A stretch of 10,188 nucleotides of DNA from an uncultured Prevotella sp. (GTDB taxonomy: Bacteria; Bacteroidota; Bacteroidia; Bacteroidales; Bacteroidaceae), in the NCBI GenBank assembly GCA_937906765.1, contig CALCUV010000215.1, positions 1 to 10,188 on the forward strand, given 5' to 3'. A program made the translations under genes and the position numbers. Shown here one piece after another: positions 1 to 7,353 of the stretch (position 1 is the first letter of the stretch; each line of letters begins with the position of its first letter). The notes below the pieces were generated by a model. That model was not told where the DNA came from, did no database searches, and saw only the letters and a list, made by a program, of their open reading frames with translations.

Positions 1-783
1 TTCGATGAAACGCTCCTTGGCATACGCCACGATTTCGCGCACATCTTCCTGTGTGTAGAAACCGCCGTAGTGTTCGCCGTCCGTAGGATACTCATTACCC
101 CACCCCAACTTCTTCGTTTCGCGCCAAGCTGCCACTTCCGTGAGTTTGGGATACTTCTTGATTTCAATGCGCCAACCTTGGTCTTCCGTAAGGTGCCAAT
201 GGAAGCGATTCATCTTGTAAGTCGCCATCATGTCAAGGATGCGCTTCACCTCGTCTTTGCCAAAGAAGTGACGCCCTTCGTCAAGCATAAAACCGCGCCA
301 ACCATAAAGCGGTTCGTCCGTAATGCTGACGCAAGGAATTTCGGGACGCACCTTTTCAGCAGTAGCTACGCCTGCCATGAGTTCGGCTGGCATGAGTTGC
401 TTTAAGGTTTGAAGACCATAGAAAAAGCCTGCGGGACGAGAAGCTTCAAGAAGAATCATCTCTTGTTCCACTTCGAGGCGATAACCTTCGTCATGAATGT
501 TGGGGTTAATTCGTAACTCCATGTGAGAACGCTTTGGCGTGTGCGCAGTTTTCATTTCAAGACCGAAACTTTGCTTTAACTGAGAAGCAAAACGGTCAAC
601 AACGCCCTGCACACTGTCATTCTCGTAAGCAGGAACGTAAACGCGCACTTTCTTTGGCATTTTAAACGTGCCTGCACGTTGTGTCAGGTTTTGGGGTTGA
701 GGAATCAAGGGAAGTGCCTCTTGAGCAACGACGCAGAAGGGCGTCAAAAGTGCCATACAAAGGGAGAGTAAAAGTTTCTTCAT
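1..783 (-). CDS. Beta-N-acetylhexosaminidase, GH20 family (N-terminal part, runs off left edge)
   Basis: Reading from the ATG at 783 gives 261 residues that stay open to base 1, so the C-terminal half or more is missing. GH20 enzymes release terminal N-acetylglucosamine or N-acetylgalactosamine by substrate-assisted catalysis. Residues 1-20 look like a Sec signal peptide with likely cleavage after CVVA, followed by QEALPLIPQP. Residues about 22-145 form the GH20b-type lead domain, including the typical GFFYGLQTLKQL at 119-130. The catalytic barrel opens at 160-175 (YGWRGFMLDEGRHFF; R163 fits the conserved substrate-binding arginine), followed by HWHLTEDQGWR at 195-205. The catalytic Asp-Glu pair would lie beyond the edge. 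No lipobox is seen, so the product is probably periplasmic or exported; whether it carries a type IX sorting domain cannot be judged here. It is separated from gldN by a probable terminator and so is likely its own unit. Confidence 0.93.
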   Translation of the reverse strand, partial: MKKLLLSLCMALLTPFCVVAQEALPLIPQPQNLTQRAGTFKMPKKVRVYVPAYENDSVQGVVDRFASQLKQSFGLEMKTAHTPKRSHMELRINPNIHDEGYRLEVEQEMILLEASRPAGFFYGLQTLKQLMPAELMAGVATAEKVRPEIPCVSITDEPLYGWRGFMLDEGRHFFGKDEVKRILDMMATYKMNRFHWHLTEDQGWRIEIKKYPKLTEVAAWRETKKLGWGNEYPTDGEHYGGFYTQEDVREIVAYAKERFIE

Positions 784-885
784 AGTTATTATTTAGAAAT
801 TGATAAGTAAGCAAGCAAACAAACAGGCAAGAAGCGTTCGGGAAGCTACGATGGGATGTCCGCAAGTGGCATTCCTCATTTTCCT

Positions 886-936
886 TTAACCGTTCATCAT
901 TCATTGTTAACCATTAACCATTCATCGTTAACCGTT
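886..936. repeat. Short TTAACC(A/G)TT repeat cluster between gldN and the GH20 gene
   Basis: The nonamer TTAACC(A/G)TT occurs four times, at 886-894, 907-915, 914-922 and 928-936, partly overlapping and interleaved with TCATC/TCATT spacers. Several copies make the palindrome GTTAAC. Directly after it (934-940 with 948-954) is a 7-bp stem GTTGTTT/AAACAAC. The rest of the gap (784-885) shows no gene. The A-rich stretch just upstream of the GH20 start fits a Bacteroidota leader without Shine-Dalgarno. A function for the repeat is not evident. Confidence 0.6.
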
Positions 937-962
937 GTTTCTTTACAAAACAACAAAGAAGT

Positions 963-1000
963 TATAGAAGTAACAGGAGTTGGCTCCCGTTATTTCTATA
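963..1000 (-). terminator. Probable terminator of the porP-gldKLMN operon
   Basis: A 17-bp inverted repeat (963-979 with 984-1000, 15 of 17 positions matching) surrounds a 4-nt loop. It lies 14 nt past the gldN stop codon. On the minus strand it is followed by a moderately T-rich run (ACTTCTTTGTTGTTTTG). Position and stem length support a rho-independent terminator, though the T-tract is interrupted. Confidence 0.65.
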
Positions 1001-1014
1001 CCTCTACACACAGA

Positions 1015-2076
1015 TTATCTTCTTTGGCGACGCACACTGAGTCCGCTACCTCCCGAAGGTGATGATTGACGCTTCACTTTCGTTTCCTTCGTCTTCTTTT
1101 CCTTCTTCACCTTGTCGGTAGTGGCACGGCGCGAAGAGCGACGCACTTTTTTCTTTTCAACCGTCACAACGGAATCGCCCTGAACGACTGCCAACGTATC
1201 AACAGCCACAAGCGCCGAATCACCCTTCCAGAGGACGCGCTCAAATTCCGTCAATTCCTTTTCAATACGCTCTTGCTCGCGCTTCATTGCCGTGTCGGTG
1301 GGGCAATATGCCGCAAGGAAGCGATCTTGAAGGTTTGACACCTTATAAATATCGCCATCGTAGCGCGAGAGTGTGAAATAATCGTCGGCCGAAAGCATTG
1401 CGGCATTATTATAATTGCTACCCATGAGCATGAGTTTGCCAAGATAGGGGGCCGCTTCGTCATAATTCACCCAGAAAAGAGGAATCTTCTGAATGGCTCC
1501 GCTATAATCATCGGCGCGATGCATTACGGGGCAGATGGCAGTCACTCGTGTGCGCAATTGTGACATGGTGCGGTCGTAATAAATCACTTCCTTGATGAAG
1601 TAACTCTTTACCGCTTCATTGGGCAAGTCGGCATCGTTCACACGAAAGCGACCGTCGCGTTCTTCATACAGAATCTGATGACGGTCCATGAGTTGCTTGG
1701 GCGCAACTACGTTGTCCGCCTCAAAGCGTTCGTTGCCGTCAAGTTTATAATCATAAGCCTTAATCTGACGTCGGAGAATGAGTTTGAAGAGATAGTTAAA
1801 GAGGTTTTCACGTCCGTCAGCTGTTGCCGTCGTAGGGAAATAAAGCACGGCATTAGCATCCTCCGTAAGATCAAGTTCGCGGAAGATGTCACGGCGCCAG
1901 GTTGCCTCGCTGGGCATAGTGGGTGCCGTGGGGAACAGACGGTGAGCCGAGGCCGCGGGTTTCGCTGCCGTCTGAGCGGGAGTGGCAGACTCAGCGGCCT
2001 TTCGGCGTGCGGGCGGTTGCGCTATCATTGAGAGGGCACAAGCCGAGAAAAGGAGGGACAACAGTAACTGTTTCAT
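1015..2076 (-). CDS. gldN: Type IX secretion ring protein GldN/PorN
   Basis: This 353-residue protein matches GldN/PorN, the periplasmic partner of lipoprotein GldK/PorK in the outer-membrane-associated ring of the type IX secretion system. The start ATG at 2076 gives a Sec signal peptide (MKQLLLSLLFSACALSMIAQ, likely cleaved after A19). An Ala/Pro-rich linker follows to about residue 45. The conserved body includes WRRDIFRELDL near 60-70, the NLFNYLFKLI segment and IPLFWVNYDEAAPYLGKLML. Length is close to PorN of Porphyromonas (about 360). The last 49 residues (305-353) are unusually basic, with 20 Lys or Arg, and probably disordered. It is last in the operon, 189 nt after gldM, which is by far the longest gap within gldKLMN; that gap holds several potential stem-loops. 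Confidence 0.93.
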   Translation of the reverse strand: MKQLLLSLLFSACALSMIAQPPARRKAAESATPAQTAAKPAASAHRLFPTAPTMPSEATWRRDIFRELDLTEDANAVLYFPTTATADGRENLFNYLFKLILRRQIKAYDYKLDGNERFEADNVVAPKQLMDRHQILYEERDGRFRVNDADLPNEAVKSYFIKEVIYYDRTMSQLRTRVTAICPVMHRADDYSGAIQKIPLFWVNYDEAAPYLGKLMLMGSNYNNAAMLSADDYFTLSRYDGDIYKVSNLQDRFLAAYCPTDTAMKREQERIEKELTEFERVLWKGDSALVAVDTLAVVQGDSVVTVEKKKVRRSSRRATTDKVKKEKKTKETKVKRQSSPSGGSGLSVRRQRR

Positions 2077-2095
2077 TGTTGTAAGTGAATGTTCC

Positions 2096-2137
2096 GCCTC
2101 TGCAAAAGGAATGGATTTCTAATTCCTTCTGAGAGGC
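2096..2137 (-). promoter_or_regulatory. Stem-loop directly upstream of the gldN start
   Basis: Two nested perfect arms, GCCTCT/AGAGGC (2096-2101 with 2132-2137) and AAGGAAT/ATTCCTT (2106-2112 with 2122-2128), enclose a 9-nt loop with only a small internal asymmetry. The base of the hairpin is about 20 nt upstream of the gldN ATG. In the gldM-gldN transcript it would stand next to the ribosome entry region, so it could affect gldN translation or mark an RNA end. The structure is seen in sequence; the role is inferred. Confidence 0.5.
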
Positions 2138-2151
2138 AAGAAATTATACCT

Positions 2152-2234
2152 GATTCTCTTGAAACCGTAAGTAACTTCGTGCGCCTTTAGTTACTCTTTG
2201 TTTTTCCTAAGTCGCACTTTGTTTCAGGAGAATC
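2152..2234 (-). repeat. Inverted repeat with 14-bp arms in the gldM-gldN gap
   Basis: GATTCTCTTGAAAC at 2152-2165 and GTTTCAGGAGAATC at 2221-2234 are inverted copies matching at 13 of 14 positions, 55 nt apart. Inside the loop a second stem AGTAAC/GTTACT (2170-2175 with 2190-2195) could form. The layout suggests a closed RNA domain or a DNA-binding site pair in the gldN leader. No T-tract follows, so a simple terminator is unlikely. Confidence 0.5.
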
Positions 2235-2248
2235 GCAAGTGGGGTTCG

Positions 2249-2263
2249 CCGACTGAGAGTCGG
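2249..2263 (-). other. Small hairpin just after the gldM stop codon
   Basis: CCGACT/AGTCGG form a perfect 6-bp, GC-rich stem with a 3-nt loop, 2 nt beyond the gldM TAA. It has no T-run after it, so it looks more like an RNA-stabilising or processing stem at the 3' end of the gldM message than a terminator. Confidence 0.45.
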
Positions 2264-2265
2264 GA

Positions 2266-3819
2266 TTATTTTACGATAATTTCGAGGGGTTGGGGAAGCG
2301 TTCGCTCAATGCCGTCAGGACCTATGCAACGCACTCTTGAGAGGTAGAAACGCTGACCTGACTTGAGTTGGCGCACGAGTTCCTTTTGAGCATCGGTGAT
2401 ACCCGCCGTGTGGGAAACGGAAAGCACTGTGTTGCCCATACGGTCGAAGAAGACTGCCTCAAAACCGAGTACGCGGAAGGGGATATTGAGCAAACCGTCA
2501 TCAATTGCCGCACTCAAGTTAGAGAGACTGAGGATGGTGGACTTAGGTAAGCGTCCGCCACGAAAGACATCCCCACCGAGGTTGATATAAGCCGTTGGGT
2601 CGGGCAACTTGCGCACCTTGAAGGTGTAGGTTCCCATGGATTGGGTGCGACCATTCACTACGCCCGAAACATTAAAGGTTACGGGTTCGCCAATCTTCGC
2701 GGGGCGCGCAACGTATTTGCCATTGCCTTGAGCAGTCAAGGTGCCGCCCGTCATAGAAAGCGAAACCTTGTTCGCAGGTACGCCCGAGGCGCTCACACTT
2801 ACGGGATTGTCAAAACCAGCATAGAGCACGTTCATCAAATCTGCCGCTACGGTGGCCCCAAGAGGGGGAGCGATGACATTGTAACGCTGCGTGAAGTCAC
2901 GACGAATGATTTCGCCAGCTGCATTCGGCATTTGGATGTAGCCATTAAAACTGTATTCACCAGGACCAGACACTGTGAACTGATAAGAACCGTCAGTCGT
3001 GAGCCGCTTTCCGTTTACGTAGATTTCAGGACGCTGTGTCGTATCGACAGCCGCCATAAAAATCTGCGACTTAAAGGTCTGACCGGGATAAAGCGTAGTA
3101 GCCTCAGGAAGCACATAGGCATTGAGTTCGTTCACACGGATATCCTTGATATCAATATAGTCAGCGAGCACACGAAGCACCTCACCCTCTGTGTTGCGAA
3201 CGTCATTCTGCAACTTTGAAAGCATCGTGATGGAAGCAATCGTGGGCATTTCTTCAAACATATACTGCTTCCAGTCTTTACCCAAGTTGTCTTCGCTCTT
3301 AGGTACGTCGGTCGAAAGGTTTGAAGCAATAATCGCCTTCTCACGAGGGTCAGTGATGAAACTCATCATCGTGTCGCGATAAGCAACTATCTTATCGTGG
3401 AGTTGCTGCCCCTTGCCGTTATATCTTGAAAGCATCACGATGTTTGAAGCATTCAAATCTTCCTTATTCTCAAGGTTATCGGGGTTACCATCCTTGCCAT
3501 CGACCTCACGAGCAAGCGCCCAGCGAAGTTGTTCTGCAAAATCGTAAAGCGAGTCAGACATTTCCTTCACCATCATCGCCTTGTCATACCAAGGGCGCAC
3601 CTTAGCGGGATTCTGCTCTAACTTTTCGGCAAAGTTGTCATAAAGTGTTTGATTCTCCTGCATCGCATTAGCGGTTGTGCGATTCAAACTGTCGCCCACA
3701 AGGGAGAATCCCTTGAGCACGTCGCTCGAAACGTTCAACGCCAACATTGCCATGAGCACGATATACATAAGGTTAATCATGCGCTGACGCGGAGAAATTG
3801 GTTTTTTCTTTACTGCCAT
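2266..3819 (-). CDS. gldM: Type IX secretion motor/periplasmic shaft protein GldM/PorM
   Basis: The 517-residue product has the length of PorM (about 516) and its N-terminal signature: a basic cytoplasmic start (MAVKKKPISPRQR) then one membrane helix at about 14-31 (MINLMYIVLMAMLALNVSS). The rest is periplasmic. The first part (about 33-220) is helical, and from about 230 on come beta-rich domains ending with the GldM C-terminal fold (GGDVFRGGRLPKSTILSLSNL). GldM dimers are known to sit with GldL in a proton-driven rotary motor and to reach across the periplasm to the GldK-GldN ring. R11 and R13 lie just before the membrane helix, where a conserved Arg contributes to the motor in studied homologues. 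The ATG lies 3 nt after the gldL stop, so the two are probably translationally coupled. Confidence 0.96.
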   Translation of the reverse strand: MAVKKKPISPRQRMINLMYIVLMAMLALNVSSDVLKGFSLVGDSLNRTTANAMQENQTLYDNFAEKLEQNPAKVRPWYDKAMMVKEMSDSLYDFAEQLRWALAREVDGKDGNPDNLENKEDLNASNIVMLSRYNGKGQQLHDKIVAYRDTMMSFITDPREKAIIASNLSTDVPKSEDNLGKDWKQYMFEEMPTIASITMLSKLQNDVRNTEGEVLRVLADYIDIKDIRVNELNAYVLPEATTLYPGQTFKSQIFMAAVDTTQRPEIYVNGKRLTTDGSYQFTVSGPGEYSFNGYIQMPNAAGEIIRRDFTQRYNVIAPPLGATVAADLMNVLYAGFDNPVSVSASGVPANKVSLSMTGGTLTAQGNGKYVARPAKIGEPVTFNVSGVVNGRTQSMGTYTFKVRKLPDPTAYINLGGDVFRGGRLPKSTILSLSNLSAAIDDGLLNIPFRVLGFEAVFFDRMGNTVLSVSHTAGITDAQKELVRQLKSGQRFYLSRVRCIGPDGIERTLPQPLEIIVK

Positions 3820-3822
3820 TGT

Positions 3823-4836
3823 TTATGAATTAGCAAGCGGATTGCTTATAGCGGTAAGTTTCTTAATCATTTGGGCATACACATCGTTTACTTCCTGAAT
3901 CTTCGCTGCTAAGCCACGAGTTTGGTCGTTGATTTCCTCAATCGTGTTAACCTGCTTGGAGATGCTGGCGAAGTGAAGGTCATAAATTTTGTTGATACCG
4001 ATAAGCGTGCGGTTAAGGTTCTCCATTTCCTGGCTGTCCTTGGTAAGGCGTGCAGTTTGTTCGTCAACCTTAGCGAAGGTTTCGGTAAGTATGCGCAACT
4101 TCTCAATATATACTTGCGTTGCAGCCTCCATTTCGGGAGAAAGTACGGCTTGTGCACGCTGCAAGAGTTCATCGTTGGCCATGCGGATGATAGATGCGAG
4201 TTTCTTGGCTTCTTCTTCCGTTGTGGAATCAGCAACTGCTGCCTGCACGATGGGATGTTGTGCAGCGAGTTCTGCCTTTTGTTCAAGCGCTGAAGTAGCA
4301 GGCGCGTTCGTTGAAGGCATTGCGGAACCTCCACCAATAATAACCGTGCCGCCACCTCCCACAACGGGAGCACCGATTGTAACACCTGCACCACCATCAA
4401 CGACTGCGGGACCACCGCCAATAACTGCGGAACCACCGCCAATAACTGCGGGACCAGCACCTACGGCAGCCGCAGCACGCTCTAACTCTTCTTGCTCGGC
4501 ATCTACCGTTTCGCAAATGTCGGTATCTACGTAAGTTTCGTCAACAAGTCCTTCAGCCTTCTCGATTTCTTCATCTGTTTCAAGTTCGTCAGGAAGCGCC
4601 TTGCCAATTTCGTTCTTATCAAACGGACGGTCGAATGCTGCGAGGAAAAACACTACAGCTTCGGTGCCCATTCCTAAGAAAAGCATCAGGTTGCCCCCAG
4701 GAAGGTGGGTCAACTTAAAGAGCGCACCGAGGATTACGACTGCTGCACCCCACGAATAGGCGTAATTCAAAAATGTCTGTCCCGGAACGCTGTCCATCCA
4801 GTGTTGCAAACGGGTTACGATATTTATCTTTGACAT
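3823..4836 (-). CDS. gldL: Type IX secretion inner-membrane motor protein GldL/PorL
   Basis: I place the start at the ATG at 4836 (MSKINIVTRL, 337 residues); a TTG two codons earlier is in frame but less likely. Two membrane helices lie at about 22-42 and 49-67. The second carries E59 in GMGTEAVVFF, fitting the conserved buried glutamate of GldL/PorL that handles protons in the motor. An acidic stretch follows (about 72-120), then an Ala/Gly/Val-rich linker at 121-172 with repeated (S/P)AVIGGG units, then a long helical, coiled-coil-prone cytoplasmic domain (about 185-330). The protein is somewhat longer than PorL (about 309), and the Gly-rich linker may explain this. It is encoded 23 nt after gldK and 3 nt before gldM. 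Confidence 0.95.
   Translation of the reverse strand: MSKINIVTRLQHWMDSVPGQTFLNYAYSWGAAVVILGALFKLTHLPGGNLMLFLGMGTEAVVFFLAAFDRPFDKNEIGKALPDELETDEEIEKAEGLVDETYVDTDICETVDAEQEELERAAAAVGAGPAVIGGGSAVIGGGPAVVDGGAGVTIGAPVVGGGGTVIIGGGSAMPSTNAPATSALEQKAELAAQHPIVQAAVADSTTEEEAKKLASIIRMANDELLQRAQAVLSPEMEAATQVYIEKLRILTETFAKVDEQTARLTKDSQEMENLNRTLIGINKIYDLHFASISKQVNTIEEINDQTRGLAAKIQEVNDVYAQMIKKLTAISNPLANS
4390..4452 (-). repeat. Three 21-bp tandem units inside gldL
   Basis: Units at 4390-4410, 4411-4431 and 4432-4452 share the frame of ACCACCGCCAATAACTGCGG. The last two differ at one base and the first at a few more. Since 21 is a multiple of three, gain or loss of a unit would keep the gldL frame and change the linker by seven residues. 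Further degenerate Gly codon runs extend to about 4320. Confidence 0.75.
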
Positions 4837-4859
4837 AATCAATTCAATGTTTTAGGAGA

Positions 4860-6272
4860 TTACTTGGTCACAGCCTTTGAACGAACACAGCGGAAACCAA
4901 CAAAAGAACGGGGTTGGTTTTGATACTCCCAACTTCTCCAAGCCGAACGTATCAAAGAAATGGGGTCTTTCCAGGATCCGCCACGCACACTTTTACGTTT
5001 CAACACATAAGGATCCTCAGCCGCAGCATTGTAAACCAACTCGGGGTTAATATCTGCCATTGCGGCAACACCTGCTTCCGTATAAACGGTATTTGTCCAC
5101 TCAGCCACATTACCCGCCATATCAAACAGACCATTAGAATTTGCTCCGTAAATTCCTACTTTCGAAGTAATGAGATTTCCATCTTCTGTGTAGTTACCTC
5201 GGTCGGGCTTAAAGTTGGCATAGAAGCATCCCTTTTCGCTCTTCGCACTGTCGCCCTCCCAGGGGAAAGGATTATTTTCACGTCCACGGGCAGCAAATTC
5301 CCACTCTATTTCAGAGGGCAAGCGGTAACGCTGAATGTAGCGTGCCTGAGGACCAAGTCCTTGAAGGAGATAGTTTGTGCGCCATGCGCAGAAGGCATTT
5401 GCCTGTTCCCAAGTCACACCTACAACGGGGTAATCGTTATAAGCGGGCATGGTGAAGTAATGCTTCATGTAGGTTTCGTTACTTGCATTTGTGAAATCGT
5501 TCACCCACACGGTGGTGTCTGGATAAACGGGCACAATGTAAGTGTTGAGGAAGTCATAAAGTGAACTTAAGGGGCGCTCAATCGTTTGACGCACAATATT
5601 ACCATCGTCATCGATGTAAGCAGTGTCCTTAGAAATCATAATAACTTCATCAAGCGCCGTCGCAACATCCGTATTGAGGTTACGCTCCTTAGGATCGAGG
5701 CGATACTTACGGAGTGCCGCCTTTTCATAATCGAAAATCTCGTAACGATAAACGAGTTGCTTCACGTCAAGCATCTTTGTGCCGTCAATGGGATGCGTAG
5801 TGTAAACACTCTCTATCGCACGCTGCTGATCTTCATCGGGTTTGCGCCAAGGAATAGGCTTTGCCCAATTCAAGTGAGGCGTTACGGGTTCGCCATATTT
5901 ATCCACCTCAATCTTATACGTTTCATCGCCACCATAAGAAGGGTCTGCGAGGCGCTCACGAATGATAGAGTCGCGCACCCATTCCACGAATTGGCGATAC
6001 ATTGAGTTGGTCACTTCCGTTTGGTCCATCCAGAAACCATCAACTGAGATTTCGCGCTGAGGAACGGGGAGTCCCCACAAAGAATCTGTTTCCATGCCGG
6101 CACGCAAAAAACCACGCTTCACCTCAATCATGCCAAAGGGAGCAGGTTCATTATAATTCACGGAGCGCTGTCCGGTTACTTCGCCTCCGCTACGCATAGC
6201 ACGCGAACCGCCCACACAAGCTGTGAGCAACGTGAGCGCTAAGAGACTGAAAATAAATACGATTTGCTTCAT
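4860..6272 (-). CDS. gldK: Type IX secretion ring lipoprotein GldK/PorK
   Basis: The 470-residue protein begins with a lipoprotein signal (MKQIVFIFSLLALTLLTAC; lipobox LTAC, C19 lipidated). It then has a formylglycine-generating-enzyme/sulfatase-modifying (SUMF1-like) fold: FWMDQTEVTNSMYRQF at 80-95, YPVVGVTWEQANAFCAW at 281-297, YRLPSEIEWEFAARG at 316-330, GLFDMAGNVAEW at 381-392, and VRGGSW...GFRCVRS at 429-465. The region after RGGSW (KDPISLIRSAWR) lacks the cysteines that true formylglycine-generating enzymes use, so a structural role is expected. That fits GldK/PorK, which forms the periplasmic ring with GldN under the outer membrane. A long insert at about 100-275 separates the first motif from the rest. 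The gene follows porP by 82 nt and has an A-rich leader without Shine-Dalgarno. Confidence 0.95.
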   Translation of the reverse strand: MKQIVFIFSLLALTLLTACVGGSRAMRSGGEVTGQRSVNYNEPAPFGMIEVKRGFLRAGMETDSLWGLPVPQREISVDGFWMDQTEVTNSMYRQFVEWVRDSIIRERLADPSYGGDETYKIEVDKYGEPVTPHLNWAKPIPWRKPDEDQQRAIESVYTTHPIDGTKMLDVKQLVYRYEIFDYEKAALRKYRLDPKERNLNTDVATALDEVIMISKDTAYIDDDGNIVRQTIERPLSSLYDFLNTYIVPVYPDTTVWVNDFTNASNETYMKHYFTMPAYNDYPVVGVTWEQANAFCAWRTNYLLQGLGPQARYIQRYRLPSEIEWEFAARGRENNPFPWEGDSAKSEKGCFYANFKPDRGNYTEDGNLITSKVGIYGANSNGLFDMAGNVAEWTNTVYTEAGVAAMADINPELVYNAAAEDPYVLKRKSVRGGSWKDPISLIRSAWRSWEYQNQPRSFVGFRCVRSKAVTK

Positions 6273-6281
6273 ATTTTGAGT

Positions 6282-6295
6282 TTGTTTTTAATTTT
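6282..6295 (-). promoter_or_regulatory. A-rich translation leader of gldK (shared with sdhB)
   Basis: On the minus strand this reads AAAATTAAAAACAA, ending about 10 nt before the gldK ATG. The same 14-mer occurs before sdhB at 8820-8833, ending 2 nt before that ATG. Neither gene has a Shine-Dalgarno sequence, and A-rich leaders are known to aid initiation in Bacteroidota. Confidence 0.5.
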
Positions 6296-6306
6296 CAAAG
6301 AGTTTT

Positions 6307-6351
6307 GCCTATAGGCGCAATAGTCCCTATAGTTACTATAATCATTATAGT
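6307..6351. repeat. Cluster of three TATAG-type palindromes between porP and gldK
   Basis: Three dyads lie side by side: GCCTATAGGC at 6307-6316 (perfect), TAGTCCCTATAGTTACTA at 6321-6338 (CTATAG centre with TAGT/ACTA ends), and ACTATAATCATTATAGT at 6335-6351 (perfect 8-bp arms around one base). They fill about half of the porP-gldK gap. No T-tract follows on the minus strand. They could be protein-binding sites or RNA hairpins that set the porP to gldK expression ratio; the function is inferred only. Confidence 0.6.
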
Positions 6352-6354
6352 GAT

Positions 6355-7329
6355 TTACAACCACCTTACGCTTTTATGTGCATTGCGTCCCTTCTTTCCG
6401 AGGTTGAGTTCTACTTTATAGCCAAGGGTTATTTCGTGATTTCCTGCGGCAATGCCCATGCCGTTGGTGTTGGCTTCGTAGCCGTAACAGATGTCTAACC
6501 CGTGGAAAACGAAACCGAAGAAGGCACCGACACTATATTGTGGGGCGTAATTCACACCGCCGTAGAGCGTACGCCCTTCGCCGCTATACTTTATCCGAGC
6601 CGTGAGGTCGGTGCGGAAATCTGTGCCGTCGTAACGCAGAAGCACTGAGGGCGTTAAAGTAATAAACGGATATTTTGTGGGAATATTGTAACCAGCCATG
6701 AAATTATAGGCAGAATTTACCTTTAATTCGCTCTTGTCGCCTAATGAAATTTTGGGCGCACTCACATGTTGCATCGCCAAACCAGCATACCATCGGCGGT
6801 GGGTGTAGAACAATCCGACGGAGGCGTCAAACTGCGAACCGCTCATGTCGCCTGAGGAGAACACGGGGTCATTGGGGTCGTTGGTTTCGGCTTTTCCGCC
6901 ATCCACACTTTCGCTCAACATGTCAAGTTGCACACCTCCTGCCAACTTTCCGCCCCAAAGGGGGTGGTGATAGGCGTATTGCGCAGAAAAGCGCTTATGA
7001 GAAAACAGACCAATTTCGTCGTTCACCAACGTAAGCCCCACTCCATGGCGCGTATTACCGAGGGCGAAGGCCATGTCTGCCCCTGCATAAAGCGTGCTTC
7101 CCGCATCTTCATACCCCGAAGCGTGAGTCTGCATCCCGAGAGTGACATTCAACTCATCCTGACGCCCAACCGTGGCAGGATTCAGCATAGGCTCCACCTG
7201 CCAATAGCGCATAAACGCCGCATCATACTGTGCAAAACCCGCAACCGTATTGCTACACACCACACAAAGCAACAACCAAAAACGGCATTGCTGAAGGCGA
7301 GAAACAATATGGAATACCAAGTTGCGCAT
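6355..7329 (-). CDS. porP: Type IX secretion outer-membrane protein, PorP/SprF family
   Basis: I choose the ATG at 7329 (324 residues). A TTG at 7356 is in frame but falls inside the promoter -7 box, so it cannot be the start of a message from that promoter. The N-terminus is basic, then hydrophobic (FWLLLCVVCSNTVAGFAQ), with likely signal cleavage after GFA. The mature start QYDAAFMRYWQVEPMLNPATVG has the PorP/SprF hallmark: an AQxD-like opening and an N-P-A segment. The remainder alternates short amphipathic strands with Gly/aromatic residues, as expected for an outer-membrane beta-barrel, and ends in a strand HEITLGYKVELNLG. PorP/SprF proteins are commonly encoded just before gldKLMN and are needed for secretion or for adhesin surface placement. 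This gene heads the operon. Confidence 0.92.
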   Translation of the reverse strand: MRNLVFHIVSRLQQCRFWLLLCVVCSNTVAGFAQYDAAFMRYWQVEPMLNPATVGRQDELNVTLGMQTHASGYEDAGSTLYAGADMAFALGNTRHGVGLTLVNDEIGLFSHKRFSAQYAYHHPLWGGKLAGGVQLDMLSESVDGGKAETNDPNDPVFSSGDMSGSQFDASVGLFYTHRRWYAGLAMQHVSAPKISLGDKSELKVNSAYNFMAGYNIPTKYPFITLTPSVLLRYDGTDFRTDLTARIKYSGEGRTLYGGVNYAPQYSVGAFFGFVFHGLDICYGYEANTNGMGIAAGNHEITLGYKVELNLGKKGRNAHKSVRWL

Positions 7330-7353
7330 TCTTCGGGAATATACTATATCTTG

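Noticed and set aside
662..1062. Small open frames on both strands around the GH20 start and the gldN end
   Set aside because: The minus-strand one overlaps the signal peptide region of GH20 in another frame, and the plus-strand one is made of the TTAACC repeats and the terminator.
2641..3219. Plus-strand 192-codon open frame opposite gldM
   Set aside because: It is fully antisense to the well-supported gldM gene and its translation resembles no protein family.
3989..4534. Plus-strand Pro/Thr-rich open frame opposite gldL
   Set aside because: Its Pro-rich stretch is the complement of the Gly-rich gldL repeat; there is no independent support.
4914..5564. Plus-strand 216-codon open frame opposite gldK
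   Set aside because: It is antisense to conserved SUMF1-fold motifs of gldK and is best explained as a shadow of that gene.
4860..6272. Active formylglycine-generating enzyme
   Set aside because: The catalytic cysteines after the RGGSW motif are absent and the operon context assigns it to GldK.
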